Positions 1 through 7,793 of a DNA stretch of 30,984 nt are shown here, in pieces. Made by a program: the position numbers and the translations under genes. Source of the stretch: JBGTBQ01 sp041749275 (GTDB lineage Bacteria > Acidobacteriota > Blastocatellia > Pyrinomonadales > Pyrinomonadaceae); contig JBGTBQ010000068.1 of NCBI GenBank assembly GCA_041749275.1, positions 1 through 30,984 on the forward strand, written 5' to 3'. Numbering within the stretch: position 1 is the stretch's first letter; every line of letters begins with the position of its first letter. The notes beneath the pieces are model-generated. The model saw only the letters and a list, made by a program, of their open reading frames with translations, did not search any database and was not told the DNA's origin.

Positions 1-2
1 GT

Positions 3-704
3 GGCGGCGAGGGGCGCCGCGCCGGCGGGGACGCCCGGCTCGACGACTCGCGGCTCTTCTTCGGGCCGCTGCCGGGGGTCGGCGCGGAAGTGCGTGCGCT
101 CAGGGAGTTGTTGCCGCAGGCCGACTTCATCACCGGAGAGCAGGCCACGAAAGCAGCGCTCAAGCGCGTCAGCGGCCCCAGCATCCTTCACATTGCGACG
201 CACGGATTCTTTCTGACGAACGACAAAACCGAAGGCCCGACGCGACCCGGCAAAGCAATCGCCCGCGTTGAGAATCCGCTGCTGCGTTCCGGGCTGGCGC
301 TGGCGGGCGCCAACCGGCCCGCCGGCGGGGGCGGCGATGACGGCGTGCTGACCGCCTTCGAAACGGCTCATCTCGACCTGTGGGGCACGCGCCTCGTCGT
401 GCTCTCAGCGTGCGACACCGGCGTCGGCGAGGTGCGGAACGGCGACGGCGTCTACGGTCTGCGTCGCGCCCTCGTCCTCGCCGGGGCCGAGAGCCAACTG
501 ATGAGCCTGTGGCCCGTCTCCGACCGCAGCACGCGCGATCTCGTGGTCAGCTATTACAAGGGGTTGATGCGCGGGGAGGGGAGGGGCGAGTCTCTCCGCC
601 GGGCGCAGTTGCAGTTGCTCGGAAGCAAGTCGCGCGCTCACCCGTACTACTGGGCCAGCTTTATCCAGACCGGCGAGTGGGCGACCCTGAAAGGCGAACG
701 CTAG
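3..704 (+). CDS. CHAT-domain protease, C-terminal part (5' end outside window)
   Basis: The open frame runs in from the left edge, so the N-terminus (in this family usually tetratricopeptide repeats) is missing. The visible part is a caspase-like CHAT domain: a PLPGVGAEV entry segment, then the catalytic His in HIATHGFF (codon 201-203) and the catalytic Cys in LSACDTGVGEV (codon 411-413), ending with the family-typical HPYYWASFIQTGEW. Both dyad residues are present, so an active cysteine protease is expected. The stop (702-704) directly abuts the ATG of a sigma-factor-like gene, suggesting co-transcription and coupling. That the substrate lies in the same cassette is inference. Confidence in CHAT is high; cellular role unknown. 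Confidence 0.9.
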   Translation, partial: GGEGRRAGGDARLDDSRLFFGPLPGVGAEVRALRELLPQADFITGEQATKAALKRVSGPSILHIATHGFFLTNDKTEGPTRPGKAIARVENPLLRSGLALAGANRPAGGGGDDGVLTAFETAHLDLWGTRLVVLSACDTGVGEVRNGDGVYGLRRALVLAGAESQLMSLWPVSDRSTRDLVVSYYKGLMRGEGRGESLRRAQLQLLGSKSRAHPYYWASFIQTGEWATLKGER

Positions 705-1286
705 ATGAGGGCCGCGCTCACCTCGGAAACGTTCGAGAGGCTCCTTCTTTTACTGGACGCGGAGCGCGAACGGGCCGCCGAAAAGTACGAAGACCTGCGG
801 CGCACCCTCATCAGATTCTTCGAGTGGCGCGGCGCGCCGTTCCCGGAAGAGCACGCGGACGAGGCTTTTAACCGCGTCGCGCGGAAGCTGGGGGAAGGAA
901 TCGAGATCAGGAACGCCGGCGGCTACTGTTACGAAGTCGCGCGTCTGATTTTTCTGGAGACCACGAAAGGCGCCGACAGCAGGAGAGAGTCGCTTGGAGC
1001 GGTGAAGTCCGAGCCTGCCGCCGCTCCGGACATGGGAGATGAGGCGGCGGAGAAAGAACTCCGGCTGGGTTGTCTGGAAGACTGCCTGCGCGCGCTACCC
1101 GCCGAGAGCGCGGGGCTGATTCTGGATTATTACCGCCACGAAGAGCGCGGCCAGATCGAGCGCCGCAAGGCGCAGGCCGAACGGCTCGGCCTGCGGCGGG
1201 AAGCGCTCGCCAACCGTGTGCAACGCCTGCGCGATAAACTTGAAGCCTGCGTGTCGGCCTGCGTCCGGCAGAAATCGGCGATATGA
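705..1286 (+). CDS. Atypical ECF-like RNA polymerase sigma factor
   Basis: A 193-residue soluble protein with the layout of a short group-4 sigma factor. Residues ~20-85 resemble sigma region 2 (RRTLIRFFEWRG, then a PEEHADEAFNRVARKL helix and NAGGYCYEVARLIF). After a linker, residues ~125-187 resemble region 4, with LEDCLRALPAES and a helix-turn-helix-like AERLGLRREALANRVQRL. Similar divergent sigma-like proteins are common in Acidobacteria. The ATG immediately follows the stop of the CHAT gene with no gap, so translation is probably coupled. A gene for a one-TM anti-sigma-like protein follows 129 nt downstream. It could also be a sigma-derived regulator that no longer binds core polymerase. 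Confidence 0.7.
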   Translation: MRAALTSETFERLLLLLDAERERAAEKYEDLRRTLIRFFEWRGAPFPEEHADEAFNRVARKLGEGIEIRNAGGYCYEVARLIFLETTKGADSRRESLGAVKSEPAAAPDMGDEAAEKELRLGCLEDCLRALPAESAGLILDYYRHEERGQIERRKAQAERLGLRREALANRVQRLRDKLEACVSACVRQKSAI

Positions 1287-1415
1287 ATGTGCGGATTCGC
1301 CACTCGTTAATGAGGGCCGCGTTCCCACGTGGACGCTACGAGCGCTCACCCCATCCTCGCGCGCACGGCCCGGAGTCACCGCGCCGGCTCACCTCCCTTG
1401 GGCGGAGACGAATTG

Positions 1416-2363
1416 ATGTCTGACCGAGAGCAAACCATGCGGCGCTACTTGCTGGGCGAACTGCCGGAGGCCGAGCGCGAGGCGCTGGAGCGGGAATACT
1501 TTACCGACCGACGGGTGTTTGAACAGGTCGTGCGGGCCGAGAACGAGTTGGTTGACGGATACGCGCGCGGGCTGCTCTCGCAGCCGACCCGCGAACGTTT
1601 CGAGCAAGACTACCTGTCACGCCCCGAACGGCGCGAGCGCGCGAAGTTCGCCGCGGCGTTGGTCGCATGGCTCGAAGGGGAAGGCGTAACCGCCGCCGCC
1701 GTGCCGCCGGGCCGTGCTGAATCTTTCTTCCGTCGCTGGCTGGCCTCTATACGCCGTCCGGCGTTGGCGTGGGCGTTCTCGGCGGTCTTCCTGCTGGCGG
1801 CGGCGTCCGTGGCTTGGTACTTACTCCGGGCGAGCAGTCCACGGCAGGAGTTGGCGAAGTCCGAGGCCGTGCGTGATGCGCGAGCGCCCCGTGCGGACGA
1901 GACGCGACGGCAGACCGCTGGCGAGCAACCTTCTCCCGTGCAGCCGCCGGAGGAAGCGGCCTCGCCGCCCGTCGCGCGGCAGGATGCTCCGGCGCCCACG
2001 CCGGTGAAAGCCGCGCCCGCCTTCATCTCTCTGACGCTAACAATTGACGCGACGAGGGGCGTGGGCGCCGCGCCTCAGATTCTCAACATCCCTGTGAGAA
2101 CCGGGGAGGTGCGGCTGCGGCTCGACCTGATGGAGAGCGAATATCCACGCTATGACGTGGCGCTGCAAACGGCGGGCGGCGCGGAGATTTTTACCCGGCG
2201 GCGTCTCACCCCCAGAAGCAATGGGTTCGGCGCGGAGATCGTCTTCAACCTCCCGGCGCGAAGACTAGCCGCCGGCGACTACGTTCTGACACTGCGCGGC
2301 GTCGGCGCGGGTGGCGAAGTCGAGGACGTGAGCAAATCGCTCCTCCGCGTCGAAAGAAAATGA
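1416..2363 (+). CDS. Single-pass membrane protein, anti-sigma-factor-like
   Basis: 315 residues from the ATG at 1416, chosen because GGAG at 1404-1407 sits 8 nt upstream and the family-typical RRYLLGELPEAERE starts at once; a longer in-frame start at 1329 lacks this. Residues 1-90 form a helical cytoplasmic domain of the kind found at the N-terminus of acidobacterial anti-sigma-like proteins, but without a Cys/His zinc motif. Residues ~116-137 are one transmembrane helix, followed by a Pro/Ala-rich linker and a beta-rich C-terminal domain (~215-315), presumably outside the membrane. Its position behind a sigma-like gene suggests that it sequesters that sigma factor; this is inference from context. 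Confidence 0.65.
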   Translation: MSDREQTMRRYLLGELPEAEREALEREYFTDRRVFEQVVRAENELVDGYARGLLSQPTRERFEQDYLSRPERRERAKFAAALVAWLEGEGVTAAAVPPGRAESFFRRWLASIRRPALAWAFSAVFLLAAASVAWYLLRASSPRQELAKSEAVRDARAPRADETRRQTAGEQPSPVQPPEEAASPPVARQDAPAPTPVKAAPAFISLTLTIDATRGVGAAPQILNIPVRTGEVRLRLDLMESEYPRYDVALQTAGGAEIFTRRRLTPRSNGFGAEIVFNLPARRLAAGDYVLTLRGVGAGGEVEDVSKSLLRVERK

Positions 2364-2711
2364 CACGGGGCACACCGGCACACATGGGCCGGCGGCTCCG
2401 CCCGTGGCGCGCGACTTGATTAGCGTCGCGCCCGCCCTTCAGTTCGCCTCGCGCCACGCCCGCCGCTGAAAGCTCTTGGCGACCCACCACTTTTTCCCAA
2501 CCGTTGCCGCGAAAAAAAACCGCGATATTGTTTACCCGCTCCCGCCACTAGACAGTAGATCGCTATCAATCCGGCGGAGCCGGGCGTCAAGCCCTCCGCA
2601 CGCCAGTTACGCGAACGATGCGGGCGCCTTGTCTTTATTTTGGGGAACCACACGGTCCGGCCCGTCCGTCCGACTGGCGCTAACCACACTATCAGAGGAG
2701 GAACGTTGTCT
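2364..2711. other. Intergenic region, no gene seen
   Basis: No convincing coding frame. Just after the stop, CACGGG (2364-2369) can pair with CCCGTG (2401-2406), with CCGG/CCGG inside, which may form a transcript-end structure, but there is no T-run. The last bases hold the AGGAGG ribosome binding site (2696-2701) of the next gene. I could not name a promoter with confidence. Confidence 0.4.
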
Positions 2712-3308
2712 ATGAGGGAAAAAATTCTCGGAGCAAAATTTCTTGCCGTGCTGGCGCTCGCGCTGGCGCTCGTCGGTTGCGGGAGCAGCGGAAACACGTC
2801 CGTGGGCGGCGGCACGAGCGCGCCCTCGAACACAGGTGGCGGCAAGACAAGCCCGCCGGCGACCTCTTACCCCGGCACGGAGGACGGCGCGAAATCTCTG
2901 CTTGCGGAGTTCGTCAAACCGAGCGCCGACCACGCAACGCTCACGAAGGCGCTGCGCCCGACCAAAGCCGACTACGACGCGGTCTTTACACCCGACCTCG
3001 CGGCCAAAGCCGACGCCGTGTACGGCCCGGCGTGGGACGGCGGGCAGATGGTCATCGCCCCGAAGGCGGGGCAGACGCAGGTGCTGCTCTCGTCGGCCAC
3101 GAGCGACGAGTTGAAGAGTTGGACGGGCGGCGCCGCGGAGTTCCCCGGCGGCTGGAAGGACGTGGGCGCGCAGCTCAGCCCCGGCGTAACGTTCTACCGC
3201 TTCAAGTTCGTCGAGCCGGGGCAGCAACTCGGCATGGCCTTCGACGGCCTCGCGCACGTCAACGGCCACTGGCGCATCTTCCCCAAGCCGTGGCGGGCGA
3301 TGCAGTGA
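2712..3308 (+). CDS. Hypothetical lipoprotein
   Basis: 198 residues. The start is the ATG at 2712, with AGGAGG at 2696-2701, 10 nt upstream; it gives an immediate signal sequence (MREKILG, hydrophobic run, lipobox LVGC with the lipidated Cys at residue 23). A low-complexity Gly/Ser/Thr linker (~24-50) follows, as in surface-tethered proteins, then a globular domain of ~140 residues ending in a FDGLAHVNGHWRIFPKPWR segment. That end resembles small domains with a conserved GxW/HxxGxW turn, but I do not recognise the family. It is expected to be membrane-anchored and extracytoplasmic. It is probably its own transcription unit, with a strong stem-loop ~80 nt after the stop. Confidence 0.75.
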   Translation: MREKILGAKFLAVLALALALVGCGSSGNTSVGGGTSAPSNTGGGKTSPPATSYPGTEDGAKSLLAEFVKPSADHATLTKALRPTKADYDAVFTPDLAAKADAVYGPAWDGGQMVIAPKAGQTQVLLSSATSDELKSWTGGAAEFPGGWKDVGAQLSPGVTFYRFKFVEPGQQLGMAFDGLAHVNGHWRIFPKPWRAMQ

Positions 3309-4017
3309 GACCGACTAGCGCGTCCGCTTAAGGACGTTTTGACGTGAAGCTCGTCTTCTCTTCCAGTCGCACCTCGTCACCTCCGCCGGGCGGCGGGCGC
3401 CCCACGTGAGCGCCCGCCGCTGCTTCCGTCAACGGTGAATAAGATGTAGTCCAGCCCTCTCACGCCGTCACGCCGGTCTCGCGCCGCCGCGCGTCGGGTG
3501 AGCCGCGCGCTCTTCGTTCTTTTGGTCGCGCCGTCGGTTGCTTTCGCCTCCCCGCGCGTCGTTGCGTCCCCGCCGCCCGTGGTTCATAGACCAGTCGGAT
3601 GACGGTTTCCTCATCTCACTCGCGTCGAGCAAGTTCCTTCCTTTCGTCCGGGGCGAAACGACTGTATAAGTTTCCATATAAAAATCGCTCAGTTGCGCGG
3701 GCAGTAGTTACAACCCGATGGGTGAACCCGCGCGTGAGCCTTCTCGCCGAGTTGCATCGCGCCGCTGGCCGCGATTGAGTTTTGACGCGGATGGCTGTAA
3801 AAGTTAGCAGCAGGCGTGGTTAGGCCAAGACTTGCCGGCCTGTAGTATTGCGAGCAAGGGGCGTGACACGGGCGAGCATGTCGAGTCCGCGCGCGGAGGT
3901 TGAAGGCTTTTTTTAACGGGTGGCGGAACGGGGCGGCTGAAGGCGGTTGGAGAAAGCGAGTCCGCCGCGCTCACGCCCTGCATAGACAGGAGTTTCCGCC
4001 CGCGCAGAGGTTTATCC
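3309..4017. other. 709-nt intergenic region with one strong stem-loop
   Basis: No supported gene. A possible minus-strand frame of 69 codons (3468-3677) is Arg-rich, has no family features and is not credited. The one clear structure is the stem-loop at 3390-3420, listed separately. The right end carries AGAGG at 4006-4010, 7 nt before the GTG start of the dioxygenase gene. A poly-T tract at about 3909-3915 is isolated. Confidence 0.4.
3390..3420 (+). terminator. GC-rich stem-loop after lipoprotein gene, possible terminator
   Basis: GCGGCGGGCGC (3390-3400) and GCGCCCGCCGC (3410-3420) are perfect 11-bp complements around a 9-nt loop, 82 nt after the lipoprotein stop. No T-run follows, so it may be a pause or RNA-end-protecting structure and not a classical intrinsic terminator. 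Confidence 0.45.
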
Positions 4018-4863
4018 GTGACTGATCTTTTATCTTACAACAAGTACCTGCGGGTGCCTGATCTGATCGCGCTACAGGATTGCCTGAGCGACCCGGCGCA
4101 CCATGACGAACTGCTGTTCATCACGATCCATCAGGCGTATGAGTTGTGGTTCAAGCAAATCCTTCACGAGATTGATGCCGCTATCAACGCGATGGGTGAA
4201 GACCGCGCGCCCGTGGCGACGCGCGCCGTGGCTCGCGTCGTCGAGATTGAGAAGCTGCTCGTCAATCAGATTCACCTCCTTGAGACGATGACGCCGATCA
4301 GCTTCCTCGGCTTCCGCGACGAGCTGAACCCGGCGAGCGGCTTCCAGTCCATGCAGTTCCGCGAGATCGAATTCTCTTCCGGGCTGAAGGATGAAGCCAT
4401 CCGCCGCGCGTTTCGTGAAGATGAGTTCGCCACGCTTCGACTCGCCGCGCGCTTCGACTCGCCGACGCTCGCCGACGCTTTCTTCGCGTTCCTCTCAAGA
4501 AGAGGTCTGGAGGCTCCGGCGGACGCCCTCACGCTCGGTGAAGAAGAACGCCGCCGCCGCTACGGCCAGCGCACGCGCGCCGTGCTCGAAGTCATCACGC
4601 ACTTCGAGACGCGCTACGAAGAGTTCCAGTTGGCCGAGAGTTTGATCGCGCACGACGAGTATTTCGCGCTGTGGCGCTCGCACCACGTCAAGATGGTCGA
4701 GCGCATGGTGGGCACGAAGCACGGTACGGGCGGAAGCGAGGGCGTCGGATACTTACGCACCACGCTCGATAAAAAGTTCTTCCCCGAACTGTGGGAGGCG
4801 CGCACGTATCTCGACTCCGGACACGGCGCGGCGGGTTGCCCCTTCACCGGCCACGGTCAGTGA
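4018..4863 (+). CDS. kynA: Tryptophan 2,3-dioxygenase
   Basis: 281 residues. Heme enzyme that opens the indole ring of L-tryptophan with O2 to give N-formylkynurenine, the first step of the kynurenine route, in the cytoplasm. Family hallmarks are in order: YNKYLRVPDLIALQ, HHDELLFITIHQAYELWFKQ (distal His38), FLGFRDELNPASGFQSMQFRE, and HHVKMVERMVG (proximal heme-ligand His223) followed by GTGGSEGVGYLRTT. Length is normal for bacterial members. The start is GTG at 4018, with AGAGG 7 nt upstream. No other kynurenine-pathway gene is visible, but an aryl-CoA ligase gene lies 1.2 kb downstream on the same strand. Confidence 0.96.
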   Translation: MTDLLSYNKYLRVPDLIALQDCLSDPAHHDELLFITIHQAYELWFKQILHEIDAAINAMGEDRAPVATRAVARVVEIEKLLVNQIHLLETMTPISFLGFRDELNPASGFQSMQFREIEFSSGLKDEAIRRAFREDEFATLRLAARFDSPTLADAFFAFLSRRGLEAPADALTLGEEERRRRYGQRTRAVLEVITHFETRYEEFQLAESLIAHDEYFALWRSHHVKMVERMVGTKHGTGGSEGVGYLRTTLDKKFFPELWEARTYLDSGHGAAGCPFTGHGQ

Positions 4864-5002
4864 ACCGGCGCGGCCCCGGCGCGACGCGTGTCCGAAACAA
4901 TCACAAGGGGGCGGAGGTAATAACACTGATTTTTTCGCGTTCCGATGCCTGCGTGGTGGGTTCCAACGCCGGCGCGAACGGCAACTCGCGGGAGACTCGT
5001 CA

Positions 5003-5569
5003 ATGTTCCTCTTCTCAAGACATCCGGTGCGTTTATCGTCGGCCTGCGTCCTGCTGCTGTGCGCCCTCGCGCTCGGCTGCGACCTGCTCGGCAACCAGAC
5101 GGATCAGGCCAACAGGCTGGTCGCCGAGATGAACGGCCTCGTCGTCAAGGGCGACGGGCTGGCCCGGCAGGGCGCGGCCAAGCAGGACGAGATGGAGTCC
5201 AAAGATATCGAGAAAGAGCGCGACGCCGTCCGGGCCATCGCGCGCGAACAGGCGTCCCTTTATAAACAGGGGGCCGAGGCGATGCGCGAAGCCGCCGCGA
5301 AAGCCGAACAGGCGAGCCAGCTTAAAGTCGCCGACTGGTACAAGAATTATCTCTCACTGAAAGCACAACAGCACCGCAAGAGCGCGGAGGTGTTGGACGC
5401 CGCGATTGAGCGGGCCGAGTTGTTGGCGAGCGACCAGTCGCTGGACGAAATTGATGAGAAGATGGCGCACACGGTCGAACGCATCGCCAAACTTTCCAAA
5501 GAGGAAGAAGAGTTGGTCAAACAGGCGCAGCAGGTCGAGGCAGAGCATAAAGCCGACTTCACGCAGTAG
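5003..5569 (+). CDS. Coiled-coil lipoprotein, unknown function
   Basis: 188 residues. The ATG at 5003 has GGGAG at 4990-4994, 8 nt upstream. The signal peptide ends in a lipobox (ALALGC, Cys26). The rest is almost entirely charged helix rich in Ala, Glu, Lys and Gln (for example KDIEKERDAV and KEEEELVKQAQQ), predicted to be coiled coil, with a WYKNYLSLKAQQ stretch in the middle. No enzyme motif is visible. It is probably a periplasmic, membrane-tethered structural or adaptor protein. It lies 139 nt after the dioxygenase gene and 75 nt before the PilZ gene on the same strand, so an operon is possible but not shown. Confidence 0.75.
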   Translation: MFLFSRHPVRLSSACVLLLCALALGCDLLGNQTDQANRLVAEMNGLVVKGDGLARQGAAKQDEMESKDIEKERDAVRAIAREQASLYKQGAEAMREAAAKAEQASQLKVADWYKNYLSLKAQQHRKSAEVLDAAIERAELLASDQSLDEIDEKMAHTVERIAKLSKEEEELVKQAQQVEAEHKADFTQ

Positions 5570-5644
5570 CATGGCGCGGCGGAATCCGATTCGCGCGCCG
5601 CTCGGCGAGTCGAAACTTCCGGCGGGCGCCGCCACCGATCAAAT

Positions 5645-5971
5645 ATGGGTATCGAACGAAGAAGGGCCAAACGCTTCAAGGTGAACCTCCCGGCGCGCTG
5701 GGATGGCACGGCCAACGGCGAGCGCGGGACGATCAGCGACCTCAGCCTGACCGGTTGCTTCATTCTCACCGGGGGCGCGGCGGGGCAGGGCGATCCGGTC
5801 AGTCTCGCTCTGGAGCTGCCCGGCGGGAAGACCCTCCAACTTGGCGGCGAAGTCGTCTACTATACCGATGAGATCGGCTTCGCCGTGCGCTTCACACAGG
5901 CTGAAGCGACGGACAAACGGAACCTCGCCGGCTTTCTCAAAAAGAAACAGGCTCAAGAGGGCAGCAACTGA
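5645..5971 (+). CDS. PilZ-domain protein (c-di-GMP receptor)
   Basis: 108 residues, a stand-alone PilZ domain. Both c-di-GMP-binding signatures are present: RxxxR at residues 6-10 (RRAKR) and DxSxxG at 32-37 (DLSLTG), followed by beta-strands including VVYYTDEIGFAVRF. It is expected to bind cyclic di-GMP and act on a partner protein in the cytoplasm. No ribosome binding site is obvious before the ATG; the next in-frame start would remove the RxxxR motif, so 5645 is preferred. It sits between a lipoprotein and an aryl-CoA ligase on the same strand; a functional link to them is not evident. Confidence 0.88.
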   Translation: MGIERRRAKRFKVNLPARWDGTANGERGTISDLSLTGCFILTGGAAGQGDPVSLALELPGGKTLQLGGEVVYYTDEIGFAVRFTQAEATDKRNLAGFLKKKQAQEGSN

Positions 5972-6027
5972 AAGCGTCCGACCGCGTCCATGAAACGCGC
6001 GTCTTCTTCGCCCGGTAAACACCGACC

Positions 6028-7572
6028 ATGAAGATCGAATTCCCTGAACGCTTCAACATGGCCGACTACTTCCTCTATCACAACGTCGAGGAAGGGCGCG
6101 AGAACAAGACCTGTCTTTACTACCGCGACGAGTCATACACCTACGCGGAGGCCGTGCGGCTGTCGAATCGCGCGGGGAGCGCGCTGCGCGAATTGGGGCT
6201 TGAGGTAGAAGACCGCGTGCTGATTGTTTTGCCCGACTGCCCGGAGTTCGCATGGGTCTGGTTCGGCGCGAGCAAGGCGGGCGGCGTCATCACGATGGTC
6301 AACCCGTTGCTCCCGGCGGAGGACTATCGCTACTACCTCGAATACACACGGGCGCGCGTCGCCGTCATACATGAGTCGTTGCTGGATGTCTTCGCACAGG
6401 CGGCTGAAGGCGCGCGGTACTTGAAAAACGTGCTGGTGGTTGGTGAAGAGAGCGGCGCGTTTCATTCGTTCGTGGATGTCGTGAACGCACAGCCGGACGA
6501 ACTCGCGCCCGCCGACACCTCCCGCGATGACATCGCCATCTGGCTCTTTACCTCCGGCTCGACCGGACATCCGAAGGGCGCGGTGCACCTGCACCATGAC
6601 CTTCCATTCAACACCGAGTGCTACGCCAAGCGCGTGCTCGGCGTCAACGAAAACGATTTGACCGTCTCGGTGCCAAAGCTCTTCTTCGGCTATGCGACGG
6701 GGACGAACCTGCTCTTCCCGTTCGCCGTCGGCGGCGCGACCGCGCTCTTCTCCGAACGTTCGACGCCGGAGAAGCTGTTTGAAGTGGTCGAGCGCTATCG
6801 CCCGACGATCCTGACGAGCGTGCCGACGATGATCGGCGGTATGCTCAACGTCGAGGACGCCGCCCGGCGCAATCTCTCGTCCTTACGCATGTGTCTCTCG
6901 GCGGGCGAAGCGTTGCCCGTCGAGTTGTACCGGCGCTGGATCGAGACGTTCGGCGTCGAAATCCTCGACGGCATCGGCTCGGCGGAGATGTTCCACATCT
7001 ACATCACGAACCGCCTCGGCGATGTCGTGCCGGGCAGTCTGGGCCGCATCGTCGAGGGCTATGAGGCCGAGGTCGTGGACGCCGAAGGGCGGCGCGTCGT
7101 GACCGGCGAGATGGGGACGCTGCGGATCAAGGGCGATTCGGCGGCGCTCTGCTACTGGCAGGCGCACGAAAAATCGAAGGAGACCTTCGCGGGCGATTGG
7201 TGCACGACCGGCGACCAGTTCCACGTGGACGCCGAAGGCTACTACTGGTATCACGGACGCACCGACGACATGCTGAAGGTTTCGGGCATCTTCGTCGCGC
7301 CCGCCGAGATTGAGAACTGCTTGCTGCAACACGAAGCGATTCTCGAAGCGGCGGTCGTCGGCCACGACGCGGGCGACGGCCTCGTCAAGCCGAAAGCTTT
7401 CATCGTGCCGCGCGAGGGCCACGCGGCGGGCGACCAACTCGCGCAAGAGATCAAGGACTTCGTTAAATCACACCTCGCGCTCTACAAGTACCCGCGCTGG
7501 GTCGAGTTCGTCGCGTCGCTGCCGAAGAACGACCGCGGGAAGATTGACCGCAAGCAACTCAAGAGTTCATAA
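6028..7572 (+). CDS. Benzoate-CoA ligase family protein (aryl acid-CoA ligase)
   Basis: 514 residues, an ANL-superfamily adenylating enzyme: it activates an aromatic acid with ATP and transfers it to CoA. P-loop TSGSTGHPKG lies at residues 175-184. VPKLFFGYATGTNLLFPF and the SAGEALPVELYRRW / GIGSAEMFHIYITN block (A5 region) match benzoate, hydroxybenzoate and aminobenzoate ligases better than fatty-acid ligases. The hinge YWYHGRTDDMLKVSG and catalytic Lys505 (NDRGKIDRKQ) are intact. Substrate cannot be read from sequence. Because a tryptophan dioxygenase gene lies upstream, 2-aminobenzoate (anthranilate), a kynurenine-pathway product, is a reasonable guess. No clear ribosome binding site precedes the ATG. 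Confidence 0.9.
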   Translation: MKIEFPERFNMADYFLYHNVEEGRENKTCLYYRDESYTYAEAVRLSNRAGSALRELGLEVEDRVLIVLPDCPEFAWVWFGASKAGGVITMVNPLLPAEDYRYYLEYTRARVAVIHESLLDVFAQAAEGARYLKNVLVVGEESGAFHSFVDVVNAQPDELAPADTSRDDIAIWLFTSGSTGHPKGAVHLHHDLPFNTECYAKRVLGVNENDLTVSVPKLFFGYATGTNLLFPFAVGGATALFSERSTPEKLFEVVERYRPTILTSVPTMIGGMLNVEDAARRNLSSLRMCLSAGEALPVELYRRWIETFGVEILDGIGSAEMFHIYITNRLGDVVPGSLGRIVEGYEAEVVDAEGRRVVTGEMGTLRIKGDSAALCYWQAHEKSKETFAGDWCTTGDQFHVDAEGYYWYHGRTDDMLKVSGIFVAPAEIENCLLQHEAILEAAVVGHDAGDGLVKPKAFIVPREGHAAGDQLAQEIKDFVKSHLALYKYPRWVEFVASLPKNDRGKIDRKQLKSS

Positions 7573-7680
7573 GGATTTTCGGCAAGGCCGGGCCAGCGGG
7601 TTCATCTCTGCTCCCTACCCCAGCCACGGCTGGGCCGAAAAATTTACACGACGGGGCGAAATGTATCGCCGCCCTCCATT

Positions 7681-7709
7681 TTTACATCGAAGTTAAAGTG
7701 GCATATAAT
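7681..7709 (+). promoter_or_regulatory. Near-consensus sigma-70 promoter for the TPR gene
   Basis: TTTACA (7681-7686) and TATAAT (7704-7709) are separated by exactly 17 nt. Transcription would begin near 7716, leaving a leader of about 78 nt before the TTG start at 7794. This also rules out the in-frame GTG at 7698 as the start codon. Confidence 0.8.
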
Positions 7710-7793
7710 CCAGCCGGTTCAAATGCTTCGGCACGCGCGCTTGTCCACCGCGTGTTTCATCGAATCCGCACGCAACCCGAAGGAGATTTTCCC

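Noticed and set aside
1..2363. Type III-E CRISPR (gRAMP/TPR-CHAT) locus
   Set aside because: No CRISPR repeats, Cas gene or Csx30-like protein is visible in the window; only the CHAT-sigma neighbourhood is reminiscent.
3468..3677. 69-codon minus-strand frame in the gap after the lipoprotein gene
   Set aside because: Arg-rich composition, no ribosome binding site and no family resemblance; typical of chance frames in GC-rich DNA.
7698..7793. Upstream GTG start for the TPR gene
   Set aside because: It lies within the spacer of the near-consensus promoter, and the added residues precede a good signal peptide that begins at TTG 7794 with a strong ribosome binding site.
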